NCBI GenBank assembly: GCA_037951165.1
Contig: JBBDHG010000006.1
Location: 434,001 to 498,000, forward strand
Source of the DNA: Lophius americanus
Lineage: Eukaryota; Chordata; Actinopteri; Lophiiformes; Lophiidae
Reading direction: 5' to 3'
DNA length: 64,000 nucleotides
In this document: positions 44,031-58,400 of the stretch, piece by piece
How the letters are laid out: the number at the start of each line of letters is the position of its first letter
Numbering within the stretch: position 1 is the stretch's first letter
Position numbers and translations under genes: made by a program
The notes under the pieces: model-generated
What the model saw: the letters and a program-made list of their open reading frames with translations, nothing else
Told to the model about the DNA's origin: nothing
Database searches by the model: none

Positions 44031-45343
44031 TTAACACGCCTAATGTTTATTACACGTATACGACATGTTTATAACATTAACACGCCTAACGTTTATGACA
44101 CGTATACGACATGTTTATAACATTGACACGCCTAATGTTTGACACGTATACGACACGTTTATGACGCGTATACGACATGTTTATAACATTAACATATTTA
44201 ACGTTTATGACACGTATACAACACATTTATAACATTAAGGCTTATAACATTAACATGCCTAATGTTTGACATGTATGCGACATTTTTATAACATTAACAC
44301 ACCTATTGTTTATGCAACGTATACGACACGCTTATAACATTAAGACGCCTAAGGTTTATGAAGCGTATACGACACGTTTATAACATTAACACGACTATGG
44401 CTTATAACATTAACACGCCTAATTTTTGACAAGTATACCACATGTTTATAACATTAACACGCCTAATGTTTATTACACGTTTACAACATGTTTATAACAT
44501 TAACACGCCTATTGTTTGACAGGTATACAAAATGTTTATAACATTAACACGCCTTACGTTTATGACATGTATACAACACGTTTATAACATTAACACGCCT
44601 ATTGTTTGACAGGTATACGACATGTTTATAACATTAACACGCCTTACGTTTATGACATGTATACAACACGTTTATAACATTAACACGCCTCAGGTTTATA
44701 ACATTAACACGCCTAATGTTTATGACGCGTATACGACATGTTTATAACATTGACACGTCTAATGTTTGACACGTATACGACACGTTTATAACATTAACAC
44801 GCCTAAGGTTCATAACATTAACACGCCTAATGTTTGACACGTATACGACATGTTTATAACATTAACACGCCTTACGTTTATGACACGTATACAACATGTT
44901 TATAACATTAACACGCCTATTGTTTGACAGGTATACGACATGTTTATAACATTAACACGCCTTACGTTTATGACACGTATACAACACGTTTATAACATTA
45001 ACACGTCTCAGGTTTATAACATTAACACGCCTAATGCTTATGACGCGTATACGACAAGTTTATAACATTAACACGCCTAAGGCTGATAAAATAAACACGC
45101 CTAATGTTTGACACGTATACGACACGTTTATGACGCGTATACGACACGTTTATAACATTAACATATTTAACGTTTATGACACGTATACAACACGTTTATA
45201 ACATTAACACGTCTCAGGTTTATAACATTAACACGCCTAATGTTTATGACGCGTATACGACACGTTTATAACATTAACACGTCTCAGGTTTATAAAATTA
45301 ACACGCCTAATGTTTATGACGCGTATACGACAAGTTTATAACA

Positions 45344-46623
45344 TTAACACGCCTAAGGCTAATAAAATAAACACGCCTAATGTTTGACACGTATACGACA
45401 CGTTTATGACGCGTATACGACACGTTTATAACATTAACATATTTAACGTTTATGACACGTATACAACACATTTATAACATTAAGGCTTATAACATTAACA
45501 TTCCTAATGTTTGACATGTATGCGACATTTTTATAACATTAACACACCTATTGTTTATGACACGTATACGACACGTTTATAACATTAACACGCCTAAGGT
45601 TTATGACGCGTATACGACACGTTTATATCATTAAGACGCCTACTGTTTGACAGGTATACGACATGTTTATAACATTAACACGCCTTACGTTTATGACACG
45701 TATACAACATGTTTATAACATTAACACGCCTATTGGTTGACAGGTATACGATATGTTTATAACATTAACACGCCTTACGTTTATAACATTAACACGCCTA
45801 ATTTTTGACACCTATACCATATGTTTATAACATTAACACGCCTAATGTTTATTACACATATACGACATGTTTATAACATTAACACGCCTAAGGCTAATAA
45901 AATAAACACGCCTAATGTTTGACACGTATACGACACGTTTATGACGCGTATACAACACATTTATAACATTAAGGCTTATAACATTAACACGCCTAAGGCT
46001 AATAAAATAAACACGCCTAATGTTTGACACGTATACGACACGTTTATGACGCGTATACGACACGTTTATAACATTAACATATTTAACGTTTATGACACGT
46101 ATACAACACATTTATAACATTAAGGCTTATAACATTAACATTCCTAATGTTTGACATGTATGCGACATTTTTATAACATTAACACACCTATTGTTTATGA
46201 CACGTATACGACACGTTTATAACATTAACACGCCTAAGGTTTATGACGCGTATACGACACGTTTATATCATTAAGACGCCTACTGTTTGACAGGTATACG
46301 ACATGTTTATAACATTAACACGCCTTACGTTTATGACACGTATACAACATGTTTATAACATTAACACGCCTATTGGTTGACAGGTATACGATATGTTTAT
46401 AACATTAACACGCCTTACGTTTATAACATTAACACGCCTAATTTTTGACACCTATACCATATGTTTATAACATTAACACGCCTAATGTTTATTACACATA
46501 TACGACATGTTTATAACATTAACACGCCTAAGGCTAATAAAATAAACACGCCTAATGTTTGACACGTATACGACACGTTTATGACGCGTATACAACACAT
46601 TTATAACATTAAGGCTTATAACA
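45344..46623 (+). repeat. Tandem duplication of 640 bp (two copies)
   Basis: The rare GTATACGATATG (45,743 and 46,383) and TTATTACACATATACG (45,849 and 46,489) give 640 bp. The joint near 45,983 joins the 15-bp truncated unit and TTATAACATTAAC to CACGCCTAAGG, an order not seen elsewhere. This joint keeps an 89-codon minus-strand frame open (45,842-46,111), which I regard as chance. Confidence 0.87.
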
Positions 46624-47849
46624 TTAACATGCCTAATGTTTGACATGTATGCGACATTTTTATAACATTAACACACCTATTGTTTATGCAACGTATACGA
46701 CACGCTTATAACATTAAGACGCCTAAGGTTTATGAAGCGTATACGACACGTTTATAACATTAACACGACTATGGCTTATAACATTAACACGCCTAATTTT
46801 TGACAAGTATACCACATGTTTATAACATTAACACGCCTAATGTTTATTACACGTATACAACATGTTTATAACATTAACACGCCTATTGTTTGACAGGTAT
46901 ACGAAATGTTTATAACATTAACACGCCTTACGTTTATGACATGTATACAACACGTTTATAACATTAACACGCCTATTGTTTGACAGGTATACGACATGTT
47001 TATAACATTAACATGCCTTACGTTTATGACATGTATACAACACGTTTATAACATTAACACGCCTCAGGTTTATAACATTAACACGCCTAATGTTTATGAC
47101 GCGTATACGACATGTTTATAACATTGACACGTCTAATGTTTGACACGTATACGACACGTTTATAACATTAACACGCCTAAGGTTCATAACATTAACACGC
47201 CTAATGTTTGACACGTATACGACATGTTTATAACATTAACACGCCTTACGTTTATGACACGTATACAACATGTTTATAACTTTAACACGCCTATTGTTTG
47301 ACAGGTATACGACATGTTTATAATATTAACACGCCTTACGTTTATGACACGTATACAACACGTTTATAACATTAACACGTCTCAGGTTTATAACATTAAC
47401 ACGCCTAATGTTTATGACGCGTATACGACAAGTTTATAACATTAACACGCCTAAGGCTAATAAAATAAACACGCCTAATGTTTGACACGTATACGACACG
47501 TTTATGAAATGTATACGACACGTTTATAACATTAACATATTTAACGTTTATGACACGTATACAACACGTTTATAACATTAACACGTCTCAGGTTTATAAC
47601 ATTAACACGCCTAATGTTTATGGCGCGTATACGACACGTTTATAACATTAACACGTCTCAGGTTTATAAAATTAACACGCCTAATGTTTATGACGCGTAT
47701 ACGACAAGTTTATAACATTAACACGCCTAAGGCTAATAAAATAAACACGCCTAATGTTTGACACGTATACGACACGTTTATGACGCGTATACGACACGTT
47801 TATAACATTAACATATTTAACGTTTATGACACGTATACAACACATTTAT

Positions 47850-49450
47850 AACATTAAGGCTTATAACATTAACATTCCTAATGTTTGACATGTATGCGAC
47901 ATTTTTATAACATTAACACACCTATTGTTTATGACACGTATACGACACGTTTATATCATTAAGACGCCTATTGTTTGACAGGTATACGACATGTCTATAA
48001 CATTAACACGCCTTACGTTTATGACACGTATACAACATGTTTATAACATTAACACGCCTATTGGTTGACAGGTATACGACATGTTTATAACATTAACCCT
48101 CCTTACGTTTATAACATTAACACGCCTAATTTTTGACACCTATACCATATGTTTATAACATTAACACGCCTAATGTTTATTACACGTATACGACATGTTT
48201 ATAACATTAACACGCCTAACGTTTATGACACGTATACGACATGTTTATAACATTGACACGCCTAATGTTTGACACGTATACGACACGTTTATGACGCGTA
48301 TACGACACGTTTATAACATTAACATATTTAACGTTTATGACACGTATACAACACATTTATAACATTAAGGCTTATAACATTAACATTCCTAATGTTTGAC
48401 ATGTATGCGACATTTTTATAACATTAACACACCTATTGTTTATGACACGTATACGACACGTTTATATCATTAAGACGCCTATTGTTTGACAGGTATACGA
48501 CATGTCTATAACATTAACACGCCTTACGTTTATGACACGTATACAACATGTTTATAACATTAACACGCCTATTGGTTGACAGGTATACGACATGTTTATA
48601 ACATTAACCCTCCTTACGTTTATAACATTAACACGCCTAATTTTTGACACCTATACCATATGTTTATAACATTAACACGCCTAATGTTTATTACACGTAT
48701 ACGACATGTTTATAACATTAACACGCCTAACGTTTATGACACGTATACGACATGTTTATAACATTGACACGCCTAATGTTTGACACGTATACGACACGTT
48801 TATGACGCGTATACGACACGTTTATAACATTAACATATTTAACGTTTATGACACGTATACAACACATTTATAACATTAAGGCTTATAACATTAACATTCC
48901 TAATGTTTGACATGTATGCGACATTTTTATAACATTAACACACCTATTGTTTATGACACGTATACGACACGTTTATAACATTAACACGCCTAAGGTTTAT
49001 GACGCGTATACGACACGTTTATATCATTAAGACGCCTATTGTTTGACAGGTATACGACATGTCTATAACATTAACACGCCTTACGTTTATGACACGTATA
49101 CAACATGTTTATAACATTAACACGCCTATTGGTTGACAGGTATACGACATGTTTATAACATTAACCCTCCTTACGTTTATAACATTAACACGCCTAATTT
49201 TTGACACCTATACCATATGTTTATAACATTAACACGCCTAATGTTTATTACACGTATACGACATGTTTATAACATTAACACGCCTAACGTTTATGACACG
49301 TATACGACATGTTTATAACATTGACACGCCTAATGTTTGACACGTATACGACACGTTTATGACGCGTATACGACACGTTTATAACATTAACATATTTAAC
49401 GTTTATGACACGTATACAACACATTTATAACATTAAGGCTTATAACATTA
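47850..49450 (+). repeat. Triplicated ~511/557-bp segment
   Basis: ATTAACCCTCC recurs at 48,092, 48,603 and 49,160 (spacings 511 and 557), and CATGTCTATAAC follows the same spacing. The third copy is 46 bp longer because it keeps one extra A-B dimer, AACACGCCTAAGG plus GACGCGTATACG, near 48,975-49,020. The homologous block near 56.9-57.6 kb has only two copies, 557 bp apart. Confidence 0.83.
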
Positions 49451-50046
49451 ACATTCCTAATGTTTGACATGTATGCGACATTTTTATAACATTAACACGC
49501 CTAAGGTTTATGACGCGTATACGACACGTTTATATCATTAAGAAGCCTACTGTTTGACAGGTATACGACATGTTTATAACATTAACACGCCTTACGTTTA
49601 TGACACGTATACAACATGTTTATAACATTAACACGCCTATTGGTTGACAGGTATACGACATGTTTATAACATTAACACGCCTTACGTTTATAACATTAAC
49701 ACGCCTAATTTTTGACACCTATACCATATGTTTATAACATTAACACGCCTAATGTTTATTACACGTATACGACATGTTTATAACATTAACACGCCTAAGG
49801 TTTATGACGCGTATACGACACGTTTATATCATTAAGACGCCTATTGTTTGACAGGTATACGACATGTCTATAACATTAACACGCCTTACGTTTATGACAC
49901 GTATACAACATGTTTATAACATTAACACGCCTATTGGTTGACAGGTATACGACATGTTTATAACATAACCACGCCTTACGTTTATAACATTAACACGCCT
50001 AATTTTTGACACCTATACCATATGTTTATAACATTAACACGCCTAA

Positions 50047-52507
50047 TGTTTATTACACGTATACGACATGTTTATAACATTAACACGCCTAACGTTTATG
50101 ACACGTATACGACATGTTTATAACATTGACACGCCTAATGTTTGACACGTATACGACACGTTTATGACGCGTATACGACACGTTTATAACATTAACATAT
50201 TTAACGTTTATGACACGTATACAACACATTTATAACATTAAGGCTTATAACATTAACATTCTTAATGTTTGACATGTATGCGACATTTTTATAACATTAA
50301 CACACCTATTGTTTATGACACGTATACGACACGTTTATAACATTAACACGCCTAAGGTTTATGACGCGTATACGACACGTTTATATCATTAAGAAGCCTA
50401 CTGTTTGACAGGTATACGACATGTTTATAACATTAACACGCCTTACGTTTATGACACGTATACAACATGTTTATAACATTAACACGCCTATTGGTTGACA
50501 GGTATACGACATGTTTATAACATTAACACGCCTTACGTTTATAACATTAACACGCCTAATTTTTGTCACCTATACCATATGTTTATAACATTAACACGCC
50601 TAATGTTTATTACACGTATACGACATGTTTATAACATTAACACGCCTAAGGCTAATAAAATAAACACGCCTAATGTTTGACACGTATACGACACGTTTAT
50701 GACGCGTATACGACACGTTTATAACATTAACATATTTAACGTTTATGACACGTATACAACACGTTTATAACATTAACACGTCTCAGGTTTATAACATTAA
50801 CACGCCTAATGTTTATGGCGCGTATACGACACGTTTATAACATTAACACGTCTCAGGTTTATAAAATTAACACGCCTAATGTTTATGACGCGTATACGAC
50901 ACGTTTATGACGCGTATACAACACGTTTATAACATTAACATATTTAACGTTTATGACACGTATACAACACATTTATAACATTAAGGCTTATAACATTAAC
51001 ATTCCTAATGTTTGACATGTATGCGACATTTTTATAACATTAACACACCTATTGTTTATGACACGTATACGACACGTTTATAACATTAACACGCCTAAGG
51101 TTTATGACGCGTATACGACACGTTTATATCATTAAGACGCCTATTGTTTGACAGGTATACGACATGTCTATAACATTAACACGCCTTACATTTATGACAC
51201 GTATACAACATGTTTATAACATTAACACGCCTATTGGTTGACAGGTATACGACATGTTTATAACATTAACACGCCTAACGTTTATTACACGTATACGACA
51301 TGTTTATAACATTAACACGCCTAACGTTTATGACACGTATACGACATGTTTATAACATTGACACGCCTAATGTTTGACACGTATACGACACGTTTATGAC
51401 GCGTATACGACACGTTTATAACATTAACATATTTAACGTTTATGACACGTATACAACACATTTATAACATTAAGGCTTATAACATTAACATTCTTAATGT
51501 TTGACATGTATGCGACATTTTTATAACATTAACACACCTATTGTTTATGACACGTATACGACACGTTTATAACATTAACACGCCTAAGGTTTATGACGCG
51601 TATACGACACGTTTATATCATTAAGAAGCCTACTGTTTGACAGGTATACGACATGTTTATAACATTAACACGCCTTACGTTTATGACACGTATACAACAT
51701 GTTTATAACATTAACACGCCTATTGGTTGACAGGTATACGACATGTTTATAACATTAACACGCCTTACGTTTATAACATTAACACGCCTAATTTTTGTCA
51801 CCTATACCATATGTTTATAACATTAACACGCCTAATGTTTATTACACGTATACGACATGTTTATAACATTAACACGCCTAAGGCTAATAAAATAAACACG
51901 CCTAATGTTTGACACGTATACGACACGTTTATGACGCGTATACGACACGTTTATAACATTAACATATTTAACGTTTATGACACGTATACAACACGTTTAT
52001 AACATTAACACGTCTCAGGTTTATAACATTAACACGCCTAATGTTTATGGCGCGTATACGACACGTTTATAACATTAACACGTCTCAGGTTTATAAAATT
52101 AACACGCCTAATGTTTATGACGCGTATACGACACGTTTATGACGCGTATACAACACGTTTATAACATTAACATATTTAACGTTTATGACACGTATACAAC
52201 ACATTTATAACATTAAGGCTTATAACATTAACATTCCTAATGTTTGACATGTATGCGACATTTTTATAACATTAACACACCTATTGTTTATGACACGTAT
52301 ACGACACGTTTATAACATTAACACGCCTAAGGTTTATGACGCGTATACGACACGTTTATATCATTAAGACGCCTATTGTTTGACAGGTATACGACATGTC
52401 TATAACATTAACACGCCTTACATTTATGACACGTATACAACATGTTTATAACATTAACACGCCTATTGGTTGACAGGTATACGACATGTTTATAACATTA
52501 ACACGCC
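50047..52507 (+). repeat. Tandem duplication of 1,232 bp (two copies)
   Basis: AACATTCTTAATG (50,255 and 51,487), TTTTTGTCACCTATACC (plus-strand frames beginning 50,495 and 51,727) and GACGCGTATACAACACG (50,909 and 52,141) all give 1,232 bp. The partner block has one copy (AACATTCTTAATG at 58,660; frame at 58,900). So either the duplication arose after the large one or copy 2 lost it. Confidence 0.87.
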
Positions 52508-54395
52508 TTACGTTTATAACATTAACACGCCTAATTTTTGACACCTATACCATATGTTTATAACATTAACACGCCTAATGTTTATTACACGTATACGACA
52601 TGTTTATAACATTAACACGCCTAACGTTTATGACACGTATACGACATGTTTATAACATTGACACGCCTAATGTTTGACACGTATACGACATGTTTATAAC
52701 ATTAACACGCCTTACGTTTATAACATTAACACGCCTAATTTTTGACACCTATACCATATGTTTATAACATTAACACGCCTAATGTTTATTACACGTATAC
52801 GACATGTTTATAACATTAACACGCCTAACGTTTATGACACGTATACGACATGTTTATAACATTAACACGCCTAAGGCTAATAAAATAAACACGCCCAATG
52901 TTTGACACGTATACGACACGTTTATGACGCGTATACGACACGTTTATAACATTAACATATTTAACGTTTATGACACGTATACAACACATTTATAACATTA
53001 AGGCTTATAACATTAACATTCCTAATGTTTGACATGTATGCGACATTTTTATAACATTAACAAACCTATTGTTTATGACACGTATACGACACGTTTATAA
53101 CATTAACACGCCTAAGGTTTATGACGCGTATACGACACGTTTATATCATTAAGACGCCTATTGTTTGACAGGTATACGACATGTTTATAACATTAACACG
53201 CCTTACGTTTATGACACGTATACAGCATGTTTATAACATTAACACGCCTATTGTTTGACAGGTATACGACATGTTTATAACATTAACACGCCTTACGTTT
53301 ATAACATTAACACGCCTAATTTTTGACACCTATACCATATGTTTATAACATTAACACGCCTAACGTTTATGACACGTATACGACATGTTTATAACATTGA
53401 CACGCCTAATTTTTGACACGTATACGACACGTTTATGACGCGTATACGACATGTTTATAACATTAACATATTTAACGTTTATGACACGTATACAACACAT
53501 TTATAACATTAAGGCTTATAACATTAACATGCCTAATGTTTGACATGTATGCGACATTTTTATAACATTAACACACCTATTGTTTATGCAACGTATACGA
53601 CACGCTTATAACATTAAGACGCCTAAGGTTTATGAAGCGTATACGACACGTTTATAACATTAACACGACTATGGCTTATAACATTAACACGCGTAATTTT
53701 TGACAAGTATACCACATGTTTATAACATTAACACGCCTAATGTTTATTACACGTATACGACATGTTTATAACATTGACATGTCTAATGTTTGACACGTAT
53801 ACGACACGTTTATAACATTAACACGCCTAAGGTTCATAACATTAACACGCCTAATGTTTGACACGTATACGACATGTTTATAACATTAACACCCCTTACG
53901 TTTATGACACGTATACAACATGTTTATAACATTAACACGCCTATTGTTTGACAGGTATACGACATGTTTATAACATTAACACGCCTTACGTTTATGACAT
54001 GTATACAACACGTTTATAACATTAACACGCCTCAGGTTTATAACATTAACACGCCTAATGTTTATGACGCGTATACGACATGTTTATAACATTGACACGT
54101 CTAATGTTTGACACGTATACGACACGTTTATAACATTAACACGCCTAAGGTTCATAACATTAACACGCCTAATGTTTGACACGTATACGACATGTTTATA
54201 ACATTAACACGCCTTACGTTTATGACACGTACACAACATGTTTATAACATTAACACGCCTATTGTTTGACAGGTATACGACATGTTTATAACATTAACAC
54301 GCCTTACGTTTATGACACGTATACAACACGTTTATAACATTAACACGCCTCAGGTTTATAACATTAACACGCATAATGTTTATGACGCGTATACG

Positions 54396-54682
54396 ACAAG
54401 TTTATAACATTAACACGCCTAAGGCTAATAAAATAAACACGCCTAATGTTTGACACGTATACGACACGTTTATGACGCGTATACGACACGTTTATAACAT
54501 TAACATATTTAACGTTTATGACACGTATACAACACGTGTCAACAAGTTTATAACATTAACACGCCTAAGGCTAATAAAATAAACACGCCTAATGTTTGAC
54601 ACGTATACGACACCTTTATGACGCGTATACGACACGTTTATAACATTAACATATTTAACGTTTATGACACGTATACAACACG
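54396..54682 (+). repeat. Tandem duplication of 146 bp with 5-bp filler
   Basis: A 141-bp segment at 54,396-54,536 is repeated at 54,542-54,682, and the five bases TGTCA (54,537-54,541) lie between. TGTCA does not fit either unit at this point, and the joint creates CACGTGTCAACAAG, found nowhere else except its later copy near 62,001. Copy 2 has the substitution GACACCTTTATG at about 54,612. Filler at a joint is typical of end joining rather than equal homologous exchange; this mechanism is inference. Confidence 0.85.
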
Positions 54683-55499
54683 TTTATAACATTAACACGT
54701 CTCAGGTTTATAACATTAACACGCCTAATGTTTATGACGCGTATACGACACGTTTATAACATAAACACGTCTCAGGTTTATAAAATTAACACGCCTAATG
54801 TTTATGACGCGTATACGACAAGTTTATAACATTAACACGCCTAAGGCTAATAAAATAAACACGCCTAATGTTTGACACGTATACGACACGTTTATGAGGC
54901 GTATACGACACGTTTATAACATTAACATATTTAACGTTTATGACACGTATACAACACATTTATAACATTAAGGCTTATAACATTAACATTCCTAATGTTT
55001 GACATGTATGCGACATTTTTATAACATTAACACACCTATTGTTTATAACACGTATACGACACGTTTATAACATTAACACGCCTAAGGTTTATGACGCGTA
55101 TACGACACGTTTATATCATTAACATGCCTATTGTTTGACAGGTATACGACATGTTTATAACATTAACACGCCTTACGTTTATGACACGTATACAACATGT
55201 TTATAACATTAACACGCCTATTGGTTGACAGGTATACGACATGTTTATAACATTAACACGCCTTACGTTTATAACATTAACACGCCTAATTTTTGACACC
55301 TATACCATATGTTTATAACATTAACACGCCTAATGTTTATTACACGTATACGACATGTTTATAACATTAACACGCCTAACGTTTATGACACGTATACGAC
55401 ATGTTTATAACATTGACACGCCTAATGTTTGACACGTATACGACACGTTTATGACGCGTATACGACATGTTTATAACATTAACATATTTAACGTTTATG

Positions 55500-58400
55500 A
55501 CACGTATACAACACATTTATAACATTAAGGCTTATAACATTAACATGCCTAATGTTTGACATGTATGCGACATTTTTATAACATTAACACACCTATTGTT
55601 TATGCAACGTATACGACACGCTTATAACATTAAGACGCCTAAGGTTTATGAAGCGTATACGACACGTTTATAACATTAACACGACTATGGCTTATAACAT
55701 TAACACGCCTAATTTTTGACAAGTATACCACATGTTTATAACATTAACACGCCTAATGTTTATTACACGTATACAACATGTTTATAACATTAACACGCCT
55801 ATTGTTTGACAGGTATACGAAATGTTTATTACATTAACACGCCTTACGTTTATGACATGTATACAACACGTTTATAACATTAACACGCCTATTGTTTGAC
55901 AGGTATACGACATGTTTATAACATTAACACGCCTTACGTTTATGACATGTATACAACACGTTTATAACATTAACACGCCTCAGGTTTATAACATTAACAC
56001 GCCTAATGTTTATGACGCGTATACGACATGTTTATAACATTGACACGTCTAATGTTTGACACGTATACGACACGTTTATAACATTAACACGCCTAAGGTT
56101 CATAACATTAACACGCCTAATGTTTGACACGTATACGACATGTTTATAACATTAACACGCCTTACGTTTATGACACATATACAACATGTTTATAACATTA
56201 ACACGCCTATTGTTTGACAGGTATACGACATGTTTATAACATTAACACGCCTTACGTTTATGACACGAATACAACACGTTTATAACATTAACACGCCTCA
56301 GGTTTATAACATTAACACGCCTAATGCTTATGACGCGTATACGACAAGTTTATAACATTAACACGCCTAAGGCTGATAAAATAAACACGCCTAATGTTTG
56401 ACACGTATACGACACGTTTATGACGCGTATACGACACGTTTATAACATTAACATATTTAACGTTTATGACACGTATACAACACGTTTATAACATTAACAC
56501 GTCTCAGGTTTATAACATTAACACGCCTAATGTTTATGGCGCGTATACGACACGTTTATAACATTAACACGTCTCAGGTTTATAAAATTAACACGCCTAA
56601 TGTTTATGACGCGTATACGACAAGTTTATAACATTAACACGCCTAAGGCTAATAAAATAAACACGCCTAATGTTTGACACGTATACGACACGTTTATGAC
56701 GCGTATACGACACGTTTATAACATTAACATATTTAACGTTTATGACACGTATACAACACATTTATAACATTAAGGCTTATAACATTAACATTCCTAATGT
56801 TTGACATGTATGCGACATTTTTATAACATTAACACACCTATTGTTTATGACACGTATACGACACGTTTATATCATTAAGACGCCTATTGTTTGACAGGTA
56901 TACGACATGTCTATAACATTAACACGCCTTACGTTTATGACACGTATACAACATGTTTATAACATTAACACGCCTATTGGTTGACAGGTATACGACATGT
57001 TTATAACATTAACCCTCCTTACGTTTATAACATTAACACGCCTAATTTTTGACACCTATACCATATGTTTATAACATTAACACGCCTAATGTTTATTACA
57101 CGTATACGACATGTTTATAACATTAACACGCCTAACGTTTATGACACGTATACGACATGTTTATAACATTGACACGCCTAATGTTTGACACGTATACGAC
57201 ACGTTTATGACGCGTATACGACACGTTTATAACATTAACATATTTAACGTTTATGACACGTATACAACACATTTATAACATTAAGGCTTATAACATTAAC
57301 ATTCCTAATGTTTGACATGTATGCGACATTTTTATAACATTAACACACCTATTGTTTATGACACGTATACGACACGTTTATAACATTAACACGCCTAAGG
57401 TTTATGACGCGTATACGACACGTTTATATCATTAAGACGCCTATTGTTTGACAGGTATACGACATGTCTATAACATTAACACGCCTTACGTTTATGACAC
57501 GTATACAACATGTTTATAACATTAACACGCCTATTGGTTGACAGGTATACGACATGTTTATAACATTAACCCTCCTTACGTTTATAACATTAACACGCCT
57601 AATTTTTGACACCTATACCATATGTTTATAACATTAACACGCCTAATGTTTATTACACGTATACGACATGTTTATAACATTAACACGCCTAACGTTTATG
57701 ACACGTATACGACATGTTTATAACATTGACACGCCTAATGTTTGACACGTATACGACACGTTTATGACGCGTATACGACACGTTTATAACATTAACATAT
57801 TTAACGTTTATGACACGTATACAACACATTTATAACATTAAGGCTTATAACATTAACATTCCTAATGTTTGACATGTATGCGACATTTTTATAACATTAA
57901 CACGCCTAAGGTTTATGACGCGTATACGACACGTTTATATCATTAAGAAGCCTACTGTTTGACAGGTATACGACATGTTTATAACATTAACACGCCTTAC
58001 GTTTATGACACGTATACAACATGTTTATAACATTAACACGCCTATTGGTTGACAGGTATACGACATGTTTATAACATTAACACGCCTTACGTTTATAACA
58101 TTAACACGCCTAATTTTTGACACCTATACCATATGTTTATAACATTAACACGCCTAATGTTTATTACACGTATACGACATGTTTATAACATTAACACGCC
58201 TAAGGTTTATGACGCGTATACGACACGTTTATATCATTAAGACGCCTATTGTTTGACAGGTATACGACATGTCTATAACATTAACACGCCTTACGTTTAT
58301 GACACGTATACAACATGTTTATAACATTAACACGCCTATTGGTTGACAGGTATACGACATGTTTATAACATAACCACGCCTTACGTTTATAACATTAACA

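Larger units (their letters stand above)
28000..47000 (+). repeat. Zone III of the array (AACATTCC and ATTGGTTGAC)
   Basis: From about 30.75 kb the form CAGGTTTATAAAATTAAC appears, from 30.96 kb AACATTCC replaces AACATGCC in many copies, and from 31.2 kb ATTGGTTGACAGG appears. All three persist to the end of the window. The zone is built from a ~7-9 kb block (about 31-37 kb) repeated at about 39-46 kb, with later tandem duplications of 1,552, 1,480 and 640 bp inside it. No gene is present. Confidence 0.75.
46620..56400 (+). repeat. Zone IV block, copy 1
   Basis: This block matches 55.5-64.0 kb. The offset is 8,916 bp at the start (TTATGAAGCG at 46,730 and 55,646; TATGGCGCG at 47,620 and 56,536), 8,405 bp after the extra 511-bp copy (48,604 and 57,009), 7,173 bp after the extra 1,232-bp copy, 7,481 bp at ACGCCCAATG (52,891 and 60,372) and 7,466 bp from about 53.0 kb on (ACGCGTAATTTT at 53,689 and 61,155; TTATGAGGCG at 54,893 and 62,359). 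Confidence 0.85.

Noticed and set aside
45842..46111. 89-codon open frame on the minus strand, the longest in the window
   Set aside because: It exists because the 640-bp duplication joint brings several units into one stop-free frame. The corresponding single-copy regions do not carry it.
50495..50680. 61-codon plus-strand frame with identical copies at 51,727 and 58,900
   Set aside because: The apparent conservation is copy number from the 1,232-bp and ~8.4-kb duplications, not selection. The protein is runs of VYNINTP, the direct translation of unit A.
54531..54540. CACGTG as an E-box or G-box site
   Set aside because: It occurs once plus its duplicated copy near 62,001 and is explained by the filler joint of the 146-bp duplication.
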